Source: Micromonospora_J zhanjiangensis
GTDB lineage: Bacteria; Actinomycetota; Actinomycetes; Mycobacteriales; Micromonosporaceae
NCBI RefSeq assembly: GCF_042650605.1
Contig: NZ_JBHSBN010000026.1
Coordinates: 20,224 to 84,223 of the forward strand
Direction: 5' to 3'
DNA: 64,000 nucleotides
Part shown: positions 15,983 through 24,477 of the stretch, one piece after another
How the letters are laid out: the number at the start of each line of letters is the position of its first letter
How positions within the stretch are numbered: the stretch's first letter is position 1
Notes under the pieces: model-generated
Seen by the model: only the letters and a program-made list of their open reading frames with translations
The model's database searches: none
What the model was told of the DNA's origin: nothing
Program-made: the position numbers and the translations under genes

Positions 15983-16140
15983 TGCGGTGCTCTCCTGGCT
16001 ATTCGGTTGTCACCCGTCTGTGCCTACGAGTGTGCCGCAGTACGCGCCAAAATCCCAACGATTCTTAGGTGAGCTGCAACACCGGCCTAATAATCTAAAG
16101 CCGTGCGGAGGCTTCCCCGAAGTTTCGTCGGCGGGAAGCG

Positions 16141-16188
16141 GAACGGCCGGTGTGCCCGCGGTGAACACCGCGGACCCACCGGCCGTTC
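16141..16188 (-). terminator. Nested hairpin after the 2-oxoacid dehydrogenase operon
   Basis: Outer arms GAACGGCCGGTG (16141-16152) and CACCGGCCGTTC (16177-16188), plus inner arms CCGCGGTG (16156-16163) and CACCGCGG (16166-16173). Both stems are perfect and stack in one structure, 16 bp after the E2 stop codon. Confidence 0.75.
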
Positions 16189-16204
16189 GGGCCGAGCGGC
16201 TCGC

Positions 16205-17731
16205 TCAGGTCCAGGCGAGCATGGTCGCCTCCGGGTCGGCCAGGAAGGCTCCGACGTCGCGGAGGAACTTCGAGCCGAGTTCGCCGTCGATGATCCGATG
16301 GTCGAAGGACAACCCCAGGGTGGTCACCTGGCGTACCTTGATCTTGCCCTTGTGCACCCAGGGCATCTCCCGCACGGCGCCGAAGGCCAGGATGGCCGAC
16401 TCGCCGGGCGGCAGGATCGGGGTACCGGTGTCCACCCCGAACACACCGACGTTGGTGATGGTCAGCGTGCCCCCGGACATCTCGGCCGGTGCGGTACGCC
16501 CCGCCTTCGCGGTCTGCACCAGGGCCGTCATCGCGTCGGCCAGCTCACGCAGCGTGAGACGGCCGGCGTCCTTGATGTTCGGCACGATCAGACCACGCTC
16601 GGTGGCCGCCGCGATACCCAGGTTGACGTAGTCCTTGACCACGATCTCGTCGCCGGCCCAGGTCGAGTTGACCATCGGGTGCCGGCGGACCGCGAGCAGG
16701 ACCGCCTTCGCGACCAGCAGCAGCGGGGAGACCCGTACCTCGCGCCAGTCCGGCCGGGACCGCAGCCGGTCCAGGGCCTTCATCGCCCGGGTCACGTCGA
16801 CGGTCAGGAACTCGGTGACGTGCGGCGCGGTGAACGCCGACCGGGCCATGTTCTCGGCGGTGAGCTTGCGCACCCCCTTGACCGGGATGCGCTGCTCCCG
16901 GTCGGCACCGAAGCCGCTCGCCGCCGGGGCCGGGGCGACCACCGGCTCGGCGGTCGCCGTCCGCCCGGCCGCCGCGGCGTGCACGTCGTCCCGGGTGATC
17001 GAGCCGAGCGGGCCCGAGCCGACCACCCCGGCCAGGTCGACGCCGAGGTCGCGGGCGAGCTTGCGTACCGGCGGTTTGGCCAGCACGACGGCGCCGGTGC
17101 GCGGCACGGGGGCCGGTGCCGGCGCGGGCGTCGCGGTGGCCGGCCGCGGGGCCGGTGCGGGCTCGACCGGAGCCGGCGTGGCGACCGCCGGCGCGGGTGC
17201 CGTGGTACCCGCCGGACCGGCCGCGTCGGTCTTGCGCGGCCGGCGCTTGGCCACCGTGGTCTTGGGGCCGTAACCCACCAGTACGGCGGTCCGGCCGCCC
17301 GGCGCCGGGCCACCGATCAGGCCCGGCTCCACCGCGCCCTCGGCCGGCGCCAGCTGCACCGCGGCCAGCGACTCGGCCGACGGCTCGGGCAGCGCGTCGG
17401 TCGACTGGGAGGTGGTCGCCCCCGGCCCGGCGGCCCCGGCCGGTACGGCACCACCGGCCGGCGCGGACGGGACCGGTCCCGCGCCCGGGTCGGTGTCGAT
17501 CGCGATGATCGGCGAACCGACCTCGACCACGGTGCCTTCCTCGTGGAAGATCGCGTGCACCCGACCGCCCCACTTGGCCGGGATCTCGACCGCCGCCTTG
17601 GCGGTCTCCACCTCGACGATGGGCTGGTTCAGCTCGATCATGTCACCGGCCGAGACCATCCACTTGAGAATCTCGCCCTCGGTCAGACCCTCGCCCAGGT
17701 CGGGCAGGGGAAACTCCTTGATCCGCGACAT
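16205..17731 (-). CDS. Dihydrolipoamide acyltransferase (E2) of a 2-oxoacid dehydrogenase complex
   Basis: 508-aa E2 core. Start ATG 17731 gives MSRIKEFPLPDLGEGLTEGE, the classic lipoyl-domain N-terminus; the lipoyl lysine is in VEVETAKAAVE near residue 44. An Ala/Pro linker follows, with a conserved-looking basic insert (KTTVAKRRPRKTDA) near 155. The peripheral subunit-binding domain is PPVRKLARDLGVDLAGVVGSGPLGSITRDDV (about 225-255). The catalytic domain (about 285-508) ends with SFDHRIIDGELGSKFL, holding the active His-Asp. It transfers acyl groups from E1-bound thiamine to CoA. Last gene of the operon, 5 bp after E1 beta. A single lipoyl domain suggests a branched-chain or pyruvate complex. 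Confidence 0.92.
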   Translation of the reverse strand: MSRIKEFPLPDLGEGLTEGEILKWMVSAGDMIELNQPIVEVETAKAAVEIPAKWGGRVHAIFHEEGTVVEVGSPIIAIDTDPGAGPVPSAPAGGAVPAGAAGPGATTSQSTDALPEPSAESLAAVQLAPAEGAVEPGLIGGPAPGGRTAVLVGYGPKTTVAKRRPRKTDAAGPAGTTAPAPAVATPAPVEPAPAPRPATATPAPAPAPVPRTGAVVLAKPPVRKLARDLGVDLAGVVGSGPLGSITRDDVHAAAAGRTATAEPVVAPAPAASGFGADREQRIPVKGVRKLTAENMARSAFTAPHVTEFLTVDVTRAMKALDRLRSRPDWREVRVSPLLLVAKAVLLAVRRHPMVNSTWAGDEIVVKDYVNLGIAAATERGLIVPNIKDAGRLTLRELADAMTALVQTAKAGRTAPAEMSGGTLTITNVGVFGVDTGTPILPPGESAILAFGAVREMPWVHKGKIKVRQVTTLGLSFDHRIIDGELGSKFLRDVGAFLADPEATMLAWT

Positions 17732-17736
17732 TCCGC

Positions 17737-18726
17737 TCACCACCCGAAGCTTCGGTCGACGGCGTCCAGCAGCCGGTCCAGGTCGGGCAGGTAGTCCTCC
17801 TCCACCCGGGCGGCCGGGTACGGGGTGTCGAAGCCGGCCACCCGCAGCACCGGGGCCTCCAGCGAGTAGAAGCACTCCTCGGTGATCCGGGCGGCGAGTT
17901 CGGCGCCCATGCCGAGGTTGGACGGTGCCTCGTGGATCACCACGCAGCGTCCGGTGCGGCGGACCGAGTCGAAGACCGGGCCGAGGTCCAGCGGGGAGAG
18001 CGACCGCAGGTCGATCACCTCGATCTGGCGGCCGTCCTCCTCGGCGGCGGTGGCCGCTTCCAGCGCCACCCGCACCATCGGACCGTAGGCCAGCACGGTC
18101 GCGTCGGAGCCGGGTCGGATTACCCGCGAGGCGTGCAGCGGGTACGCCTGCCCGAGCGGGGCGTCCAGCTCGACCGGGCCCTTCTCGTAGTAGCGCCGCT
18201 TCGGCTCCAGGAACACGATCGGGTCGTCCGAGGCGACGGCCTGCTGGATCATCGCGTACGCGTCCTGCGGCGAGGCGCAGGAGACCACCTTGAGGCCGGC
18301 GGTGTGCGCGAAGTACGCCTCCGGCGACTCGGAGTGGTGCTCCACCGCGCCGATGCCGCCGCCGAACGGGATCCGGATCACGATCGGCATCTTGACCTTG
18401 CCGCCGGACCGGTAGTGCATCTTCGCCACCTGCGACACGATCTGGTCGTACGCCGGGTAGACGAAGCCGTCGAACTGGATCTCGCAGATCGGGCGGTAGC
18501 CGCGGATGGCCAGGCCGACCGCCGTGCCGATGATGCCGGACTCGGCGAGCGGGGTGTCGATGATCCGGTTGTCGCCGAAGTCCTTCTGCAGGCCGTCGGT
18601 GATCCGGAAGACGCCGCCCAGCTTGCCGACGTCCTCGCCCATGATGACGACCTTGGGGTCGTTCTCCAGCGCGCGGCGCAGGCCCGCGTTCAGGGCCTTG
18701 CCGATGGTCATGGTCTCGGTGGCCAT
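17737..18726 (-). CDS. 2-oxoacid dehydrogenase E1 component, beta subunit
   Basis: 329-aa transketolase-like beta subunit. Visible: MGEDVGKLGGVFRIT near residue 29, FGDNRIIDTPLAESGIIGTAVGLA near 50 (the conserved Glu that activates thiamine pyrophosphate), EIQFDGFVYPAYDQIVSQVAK near 82, and the C-terminal SLSPLDLGPVFDSV and VIHEAPSNLGMGAE. With E1 alpha it forms the alpha2beta2 decarboxylase that reductively acylates E2. The ATG overlaps the E1 alpha stop by one base (TGATG), showing translational coupling. Substrate (pyruvate or branched-chain 2-oxoacids) is not settled by sequence alone. Confidence 0.92.
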   Translation of the reverse strand: MATETMTIGKALNAGLRRALENDPKVVIMGEDVGKLGGVFRITDGLQKDFGDNRIIDTPLAESGIIGTAVGLAIRGYRPICEIQFDGFVYPAYDQIVSQVAKMHYRSGGKVKMPIVIRIPFGGGIGAVEHHSESPEAYFAHTAGLKVVSCASPQDAYAMIQQAVASDDPIVFLEPKRRYYEKGPVELDAPLGQAYPLHASRVIRPGSDATVLAYGPMVRVALEAATAAEEDGRQIEVIDLRSLSPLDLGPVFDSVRRTGRCVVIHEAPSNLGMGAELAARITEECFYSLEAPVLRVAGFDTPYPAARVEEDYLPDLDRLLDAVDRSFGW

Positions 18727-19910
18727 CAGTGCGTGCTCCCCTCGAACGAGCCCAGGTACGCGGACAGCTGCTCGCGCTGCGTGTCGATCAGCGGCGAACC
18801 GTGCGCGTAGACGTTGTCGAACAGGGTCAGCGGCTGCGGGTCGGGCATCGACAGCACCCGTTCCCGCAGGTGCAGCGCCTCCTGCTTGGCCTGCTCGTCC
18901 ACCTCGGCGAAGTACGCCTCGTCGACGATCTGCTGCTTGGACAGGAAGGCGCGCATCCGGGCGATCGGGTCCTTGGCCCGCCAGGCCTCGACCTCGCTGG
19001 CGATCCGGTACCGGGTCGGGTCGTCGGTGGTGGTGTGCGCGCCCATCCGGTAGGTGTACGCCTCGATCAGGGTCGGACCCTGGCCGTGCCGGGCGTTGTC
19101 CAGCGCCGCCCGGGTCACCGCGTACGAGGCGAGCACGTCGTTGCCGTCCACCCGTACGCCGGGGAAGCCGAAGCCGGCGGACCGCTGGTAGAGCGGGATC
19201 CGGGTCTGCCGCTCCAGCGGCTCGGAGATGGCGTACTGGTTGTTCTGGCAGAAGAACACCAGCGGCGCGTTGAACACGCTGGCCCAGACGAAGGCCTCGT
19301 TCACGTCGCCCTGGGAGGTCGCCCCGTCACCGAAGTACGCGATCACCGCCTCGCCGTCGTCGGTGCCGGTCCGGCCGTCCATGTTGACGCCCATGGCGTA
19401 GCCGGTGGCGTGCAGCGTCTGCGCGCCGATGACGATCGTGTACATGTTGAACTTGAACTCGTTGGGGTCCCAGCCGCCCTGGTCGACCCCGCGGAACAGG
19501 CCCAGCGGCATGATCGGGTCGATGCCCCGGCAGTAGAGCACGCCGTGCTCGCGGTAGGTCGGGAACGCCATGTCCTGCGGGCGCAGGGCGCGGCCGGAAC
19601 CGACCTGGGCCGCCTCCTGACCCAGCAGGCTCGCCCAGATGCCCAGCTCACCCTGCCGTTGCAGGGCGGTCGCCTCGGCGTCCAGCTTCCGTACCAGGAC
19701 GAGGTCGCGGTAGAGCCCGCGGTACTCCTCGTCGGTGAAGTCGACGCGGTACTCGGTGCCGTCCGGGGCCGTGACGCTGTCGACCCGGTCGCCGTCCGGG
19801 GTGAGTAGCTGCACCAGCTCCGGATCGGCGCTGCCGCCGGTCCCAGGTCGTCGTGACCGGGATGTGGCCCGCTTGCCGCGGGAGGTGACCCCGGGGTCGC
19901 CCTTCGCCAT
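18726..19910 (-). CDS. pdhA: 2-oxoacid (pyruvate or branched-chain) dehydrogenase E1 component, alpha subunit
   Basis: 394-aa subunit starting at ATG 19910 (MAKGDPGVTS). The thiamine-pyrophosphate motif is complete: AYFGDGATSQGDVNEAF through FFCQNNQYAIS (about residues 203-236, GDG to NN). HATGYAMGVN (about 180) and TYRMGAHTTTDDPTRYR (about 301), the phosphorylation-loop equivalent, are also present. First gene of a three-gene operon with E1 beta and E2. A basic, Gly/Arg/Ser-rich N-terminal 30 residues is likely disordered. Similar to mycobacterial BkdA/PdhA; the symbol reflects family usage, not proven substrate. Confidence 0.9.
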   Translation of the reverse strand: MAKGDPGVTSRGKRATSRSRRPGTGGSADPELVQLLTPDGDRVDSVTAPDGTEYRVDFTDEEYRGLYRDLVLVRKLDAEATALQRQGELGIWASLLGQEAAQVGSGRALRPQDMAFPTYREHGVLYCRGIDPIMPLGLFRGVDQGGWDPNEFKFNMYTIVIGAQTLHATGYAMGVNMDGRTGTDDGEAVIAYFGDGATSQGDVNEAFVWASVFNAPLVFFCQNNQYAISEPLERQTRIPLYQRSAGFGFPGVRVDGNDVLASYAVTRAALDNARHGQGPTLIEAYTYRMGAHTTTDDPTRYRIASEVEAWRAKDPIARMRAFLSKQQIVDEAYFAEVDEQAKQEALHLRERVLSMPDPQPLTLFDNVYAHGSPLIDTQREQLSAYLGSFEGSTH

Positions 19911-20372
19911 CCGTATCTCCCTGTCTTTCGTGCGTCGGCACCGGGGGTGTCCCGACCGCGCGACTCGTGCACCCGCCCGACTGGTGCCGGGCGGTTTCCT
20001 GGCTCCGCGTCTAGCCCCGGTGGGGGTTGCCACGCGGCGTGGACCGGGTCCTGACCGGATCCGATCCGGGAGTGCCGACGCCCAGCCGGACCTGCTGCGG
20101 GGTACGCCGCGGCCGCGGCTGCGTTGCCGTCGGGTCCCATATTCGCAGAGGAGGTGAGCACTCCCACAGTTCGGTCTCCAACCGCCGCCGGTATGTGCCT
20201 GGTTCGCGAGCCGTACCCTGTTTGCTCCGTTCGCCGGGTCGAGGAATCGCGACTCGCCGTTTTGACATGCTGTGCATGACTGGAAAACTCAGCGTTACTG
20301 AGCGAGTCTGTGACAGCGGTGGGTCGCGCCCCGCGTCCGTCCGGCTTCCGCGCCCTTGACGAGGAGCTTTCC
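19911..20372. other. 462-bp divergent promoter region
   Basis: Region between pdhA (minus) and the proline-rich exported protein (plus). No convincing gene is seen. A consensus -35 box TTGACA lies at 20262-20267 reading toward the plus-strand gene, but the matching -10 around 20285 (AAACTC) is poor. AT content rises near 20210-20310 compared with neighbours, consistent with a promoter zone. Confidence 0.45.
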
Positions 20373-21077
20373 GTGTCCGAACCCGGCCCTGCCCGTGAAC
20401 CGTCGCCGCCGACCCGGCACCGGTCGCCGGGCGGTGACCGCGCCGGCCGCCGGGGGGTCGGCGTGCACCGGGCCGACGGTCTCGCCGGGCCGGCGCGGCG
20501 ATACCTCTTCACCGTCGCGCTACTGGCCGGGACCGCGTCGATGCCCATCATCGCGGTGATGGGCGCCGGTTCGGCCACCGTCGACGGCGGTGGTCAGGGC
20601 GCGGAGGTCACGCCGTTCATCCTGCCCCCGCCGGCGGCTCCGGTGGTGATACCGCTGCCACCGGTCGTCCTGACCTCCGACGCGCCACCGTCGGCGGTCG
20701 GCGGCGGCGCGCCGGCCGCCACCCATCACCACCCCGGTACGCCGGCGCGCCGCGACCTGCCCACCGGTCCCGGCTCACCGGCCGCCCGGCCGTCGACCGG
20801 GTCGGTGCGCACCGACCCGCAGCCGCCACAGCCACCGCCGTCGCGGCAGCCCATGTCATCGGCCGTCCCGACCGCTTCGGGTACGCCGTCCCCCGCCCTT
20901 CCGGCACCTCCGGCTCCGACCCAGCCGCCGTCGTCGCCCACCGTCGGCCCGGCGGTACCGAGCGGCCCGCCGCCGACACAGCCGGCCTCGACCGGGCCGT
21001 CGTCGCCCCCCACGGTCCCGTCGGCGCCGGAGTCGACCTGGTCGACCCCGCTCGGACAACCGACCCTCGGCGGGTGA
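20373..21077 (+). CDS. Proline-rich membrane-anchored or exported protein
   Basis: 234-aa protein starting at GTG 20373, supported by GAGGAG 7 bp upstream. The first about 45 residues are charged and likely cytoplasmic. A hydrophobic segment (RYLFTVALLAGTASMPIIAVMGAG, about residues 46-68) is a single membrane anchor. The rest (about 70-234) is Pro/Ser/Thr/Ala-rich with no folded domain. Nothing identifies a function; low-complexity exported stalks like this often span the cell wall. It converges with the response regulator gene with only one base between stop codons. Confidence 0.7.
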   Translation: MSEPGPAREPSPPTRHRSPGGDRAGRRGVGVHRADGLAGPARRYLFTVALLAGTASMPIIAVMGAGSATVDGGGQGAEVTPFILPPPAAPVVIPLPPVVLTSDAPPSAVGGGAPAATHHHPGTPARRDLPTGPGSPAARPSTGSVRTDPQPPQPPPSRQPMSSAVPTASGTPSPALPAPPAPTQPPSSPTVGPAVPSGPPPTQPASTGPSSPPTVPSAPESTWSTPLGQPTLGG

Positions 21078-21078
21078 G

Positions 21079-21735
21079 CTAGCCCTCGACCAGGCCGTTG
21101 CGGCGGGCGTACCGGGTCGCGTCGTTGCGGTCCCGCGCGCCGATCTTGGCGAACAGGTTGTTGATGTGTGTCTTGACGGTGCTCTCCGCGACGAACAGGG
21201 CCGCGGCGATCGCGCTGTTGCCGGTGCCCGCGGCGATCAGGCGCAGAACCTCGACCTCCCGAGGGGTGAGCCGGTCCGGGTTGGTCCATGCCGGAGCGGG
21301 CGTCGACACCCGCAGCGCGTGGACCAGCCGGCGCGACACCGCGGGGTCGAACGTGGCCTGTCCCTGTGCGGTCGCCCGCAGCGCGACCGCGATCTGGTCC
21401 CGGCTCGCGTTCTTGGTGAGGTAGCCGCGCGCCCCGGCCCGCAACGCGGCCCGGATGGATTCGTCGTCGACGTAGGTGGTCAGCACGATGACCGCCACCT
21501 CCGGGTGCTCGTCGGTGATTCGTCGGGTCGCCTCGACGCCGTCGACGTGCGGCATGCGCAGGTCCATCAGCACGATGTCGGTGCGGACGGCCCGGAGCAG
21601 GGCGACGGCCTGGCGGCCGTCCCCCGCCGCACCGGCCACCTCGATGCCGTCGATGAGACCGAGCAGGGCGACGAGTCCCTCCCGGACGACGTGCTGGTCG
21701 TCGACCACGACGACCCGGATGGGGTCGCCGGTCAT
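21079..21735 (-). CDS. NarL/FixJ-family response regulator
   Basis: 218-aa two-domain regulator. Receiver domain: acidic pair Asp12-Asp13 (VVVDDQHVVREG), phospho-acceptor Asp58 (IVLMDLRMPHVDG), conserved Thr in VIVLTTYVDD and Lys in GYLTKNAS. C-terminal LuxR-type HTH (about 166-214): LTPREVEVLRLIAAG and VAESTVKTHINNLFAK. The ATG at 21735 is used because it overlaps the kinase stop codon as ATGA; this gene is translated after the kinase. It is the cognate partner of that kinase. Target genes are unknown. Confidence 0.92.
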   Translation of the reverse strand: MTGDPIRVVVVDDQHVVREGLVALLGLIDGIEVAGAAGDGRQAVALLRAVRTDIVLMDLRMPHVDGVEATRRITDEHPEVAVIVLTTYVDDESIRAALRAGARGYLTKNASRDQIAVALRATAQGQATFDPAVSRRLVHALRVSTPAPAWTNPDRLTPREVEVLRLIAAGTGNSAIAAALFVAESTVKTHINNLFAKIGARDRNDATRYARRNGLVEG

Positions 21736-22889
21736 CCGGGCACCTCGACGGCGACCAGCCAACCGTCCCCGTCCCGGCCGGCCGTCAACGACCCGCCCAC
21801 CAGCGCGAGGCGTTCGGCCATGCCGGTCAGACCGTAGCCATGGGGTCCGTGCTCCGGACCACGTGGTCGCTCCGCGGGATCGTTGCGCACGGTCAGCCGG
21901 ACCGCGTCGGGTCGGAATTCGAGCGTGATGCCGACGTCCGCGCCGGTCGCGTGCCTGGCGGCGTTGGTCAACGCCTCACGGGCCGCACCCAGCAGGGCGA
22001 CAGCGGCGTCCGCGGCCACCGGCCGGACCGTCCCCAGTACCGCCATCCGTACCCGGTTCGTCCCGCCATCCTGGTGGTCGGCGGCCAATCGGGCCAACGC
22101 CTCGGCCAGCGGCCGTACGTCCTCGCGCAGCGCCACCACCGCGTGCCGGGCCTCCACCAGCCCCTCGTCCACCAGGCGCCGGGCGCGCCGGATCCGGTGC
22201 AGGGCCGCGGCCACGTCGGCGCGCTCGTCGAGCAGCCCGTCGGCGACCTCGAGCTGGATCGCGAGCGAGCCTAGCGAGTGCGCCAGCACGTCGTGCAACT
22301 CGCGGGCGATCCGGGTCCGCTCCTCGAGCGCCGCGGCCCGGGCATGCTCCCGCCGGGCATGCTCCTCCCGTTCCACCAGGCGTTGGGCGTGTTCGGCCTT
22401 CACCCGGTAGTCGCGGCGGATCAGTCCCAGCATCACCACGACGAGGACGATCGAGGCGCTGCCGCCGACGTGCGCCACCGGACGCGCCCGTACCACGTCA
22501 CCGAGCACCGCCGAGCCGAGGACCGCCACCGTGGCCAGCACGATCGTGACCGGCGCCGGTCGGGTGTGTGCGGACAGCGCGGCCAGGGCGACACACACCA
22601 TGATCACAATCGTGCCGTCGTCGGTGGCGGCCATGGACTGCGCCAGCACCAGGGCCGAACCGCCGAGAACGAACGGCGCGGCCGCCGGCCGCCGGTGGTC
22701 CAGGACGAGGAACACCAGCCACCCGACGATGCCGACGCCCGCCGTCAGCCGGACGTCCGTCGGCAACGGGGTCCTGGCCGTCAGCGGAGCCGCGACCATC
22801 ATGACCGTTCCGATGGTGCACTCGACCTGCCAGGCCGTCGGACGGCGGGCCCTGCGGATCGGGTGCGGGACGGCGGACGGCATTTGCAT
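21732..22889 (-). CDS. Sensor histidine kinase (HisKA_3/NarX-like)
   Basis: 385-aa membrane kinase. About four to five hydrophobic segments occupy residues 25-160 with short loops, so no large sensor domain is exposed. The dimerisation helix has EERTRIARELHDVLAHSLGSLAIQ (phospho-acceptor His near 198). The ATPase domain shows AAREALTNAARHA (N box), LTVRNDP and HGYGLTGMAERLALVGG (G box). It phosphorylates the response regulator encoded directly downstream with a 4-bp overlap. The stimulus may be membrane state or an integral-membrane signal; this is not visible in sequence. Confidence 0.9.
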   Translation of the reverse strand: MQMPSAVPHPIRRARRPTAWQVECTIGTVMMVAAPLTARTPLPTDVRLTAGVGIVGWLVFLVLDHRRPAAAPFVLGGSALVLAQSMAATDDGTIVIMVCVALAALSAHTRPAPVTIVLATVAVLGSAVLGDVVRARPVAHVGGSASIVLVVVMLGLIRRDYRVKAEHAQRLVEREEHARREHARAAALEERTRIARELHDVLAHSLGSLAIQLEVADGLLDERADVAAALHRIRRARRLVDEGLVEARHAVVALREDVRPLAEALARLAADHQDGGTNRVRMAVLGTVRPVAADAAVALLGAAREALTNAARHATGADVGITLEFRPDAVRLTVRNDPAERPRGPEHGPHGYGLTGMAERLALVGGSLTAGRDGDGWLVAVEVPG

Positions 22890-22914
22890 CAGACCGGGCT
22901 CCCGTTCCCGACGG

Positions 22915-23094
22915 TCAGTGCCGGAGGTTGGTGATCAACTCAACCACCAGCAGCCGGTATCCCACGAACACCAGCAGCGCGATCAGTCCGACGACCGCCA
23001 ATCCTATGACCGACTTCCCACTCACGCTGCCACCCTCTCCGGCCACGAACCGGCGCACCAGCCGCGTGAGCAGGTCCTTCTCCGATTCCCTCAT
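22915..23094 (-). CDS. Small single-pass membrane protein upstream of the two-component system
   Basis: 59-aa protein (MRESEKDLLTRLVRRFVAG...). A charged N-terminal helix of about 20 residues is followed by a Gly/Ser linker and one transmembrane helix (VIGLAVVGLIALLVFVGYRLLVVEL, about 29-53). ATG 23094 is taken; a TTG at 23103 is possible. It is 25 bp upstream of the kinase and in the same direction, so it may be co-transcribed and could modulate the kinase. No family recognised. No strong ribosome site is seen, so a leaderless transcript is possible. Confidence 0.6.
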   Translation of the reverse strand: MRESEKDLLTRLVRRFVAGEGGSVSGKSVIGLAVVGLIALLVFVGYRLLVVELITNLRH

Positions 23095-23197
23095 GGACAG
23101 CAACGCTAGGGACCGCGGCCGCCGCGGGGACCCACCCGGCGGTGGAGGACGGGGTGGAGAACGGATGGAGGGTCGGGTGGAGACCGTCGACAGTGCG

Positions 23198-24427
23198 TCA
23201 GGCCGGGTCTTCGCCGAGCCGTTCGCGGTTGGCCTCGATCCACGCCTCCAGCGCGGCCTGGTCGTTCGGGTCCACCCCGTCGGCCATCAGCTGGGCGACC
23301 GCGGCGGTGGCCGGGCTGCGCCGTTCGCCGGTGGTGTAGAGCCGGACGAACTCCGGCACCATCTCCTCGATCGCGGCGTCGGTCTGTGCCGCGGCCGGAG
23401 CGGGCAGGCCCCGGCGGGCCGCGGCGTGGGCCGCCCAGCCGCGCACCACCCGGGGCAGCATGGCGGCGTCGTCCATGTCGAGCACCGCCCGCCGGTGCAC
23501 CCAGTCCAGCAGGAACAGGCCGGCCACCGCCGGGCTCCAACGCATCGGATCCGGCTCGGAGAACGTCGCCGCGTGGTCCAGCACCAGGCTCAGGCAGAAG
23601 TGCAACGACGCCAGGTCGGCGCCGTCCACCTCGTCCAGCCCGAACCGGGCCGCGGCCGGCGAGTCGAGGAACTCGCGGATCAAGGCACTGCTCTGCTCCC
23701 GGGACATCGGCTCCGGCTCGTCCCGCACCACGGCCAACGGGGGCGCCGGCAGCAGGGCCAGCCGGGCGCCGACCAGTGCCCGGTCGGTGGCCAGCGAGCC
23801 CTCGTCCGGCAGCGACTCCAGGCCGTCGGTGATGCTCAGGTGCCGGGCCACCTCGCCGCGCAGCCGGCGCGGGTCCTCCTCGCGGAACCAGGTCAACTCG
23901 TCGCCGGAGCACATCTGCCGGACCTGGTCCAGGATCCGCTCGGCGGGGCCGCCGACGAAGACGTCCTTGGTGATCCCGATGTTGTGGTCGACCAGGGCCA
24001 CCACGGCGTGCTCCGGCCCACCCGAGTCGCTGTCGTCGTAGGCGAAGGTGGCCAGGTATGAGGTCTGGTCGCCGTACACGTCGCCGTAGGCGTAGCTGCC
24101 GGTCAGGCGTACCCGGCCGAGCTGGTCGGACCACGGCGGTGCCTGGGTGCCGGGCTTGACCGCGGCGGCCCCGGCGGCGTCCGGCACCAGGGTGGCGAAC
24201 ACCCGCCGGATCGTGGTGGCGGCGGGGGTACGGCGCCGACTGGTCGCGGCGAGGAACCCGGTCACGAAGTCGCGGACGGCACCGCCGCGGTCCTCCTCGG
24301 CGATCGCGTAGACGCTGCCGAGCAGGGCCGTGCCGAGCATCTCGGCGTCCAGCGCGCAGTCGAGCTTGGTCACCTCGCGGGCGGCTTGGAGCACCGCTTC
24401 GTAGGGGGTCTGAGGTGTGGTGGCCAT
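23198..24427 (-). CDS. Uncharacterised 409-aa actinobacterial protein
   Basis: 409-aa cytosolic protein (MATTPQTPYEAVLQAAREVTKL). No signal peptide or membrane segment. The N-terminal 90 residues are helical; a beta-rich section around 105-160 (VRLTGSYAYGDVYGDQTSYLATF, HAVVALVDHNIGITKDVFVG) precedes a mostly helical C-terminal half. GDQTSYLATFAYDD and VALVDHNIGI are the most conserved-looking stretches. I do not recognise a catalytic motif. Codon use matches its neighbours, so it is an ordinary resident gene. It lies downstream of the GTPase pair (gap about 50 bp), so it could be the third gene of that operon. Confidence 0.75.
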   Translation of the reverse strand: MATTPQTPYEAVLQAAREVTKLDCALDAEMLGTALLGSVYAIAEEDRGGAVRDFVTGFLAATSRRRTPAATTIRRVFATLVPDAAGAAAVKPGTQAPPWSDQLGRVRLTGSYAYGDVYGDQTSYLATFAYDDSDSGGPEHAVVALVDHNIGITKDVFVGGPAERILDQVRQMCSGDELTWFREEDPRRLRGEVARHLSITDGLESLPDEGSLATDRALVGARLALLPAPPLAVVRDEPEPMSREQSSALIREFLDSPAAARFGLDEVDGADLASLHFCLSLVLDHAATFSEPDPMRWSPAVAGLFLLDWVHRRAVLDMDDAAMLPRVVRGWAAHAAARRGLPAPAAAQTDAAIEEMVPEFVRLYTTGERRSPATAAVAQLMADGVDPNDQAALEAWIEANRERLGEDPA

Positions 24428-24477
24428 GCTCCGACCCTACGCCGAGGGGCGCCCGTCGGTCATCAGGAGCGCGTGGC

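Noticed and set aside
20262..20290. Strong promoter before the proline-rich protein
   Set aside because: The TTGACA is perfect but no acceptable -10 lies 16-19 bp downstream, so it is mentioned only in the gap entry.
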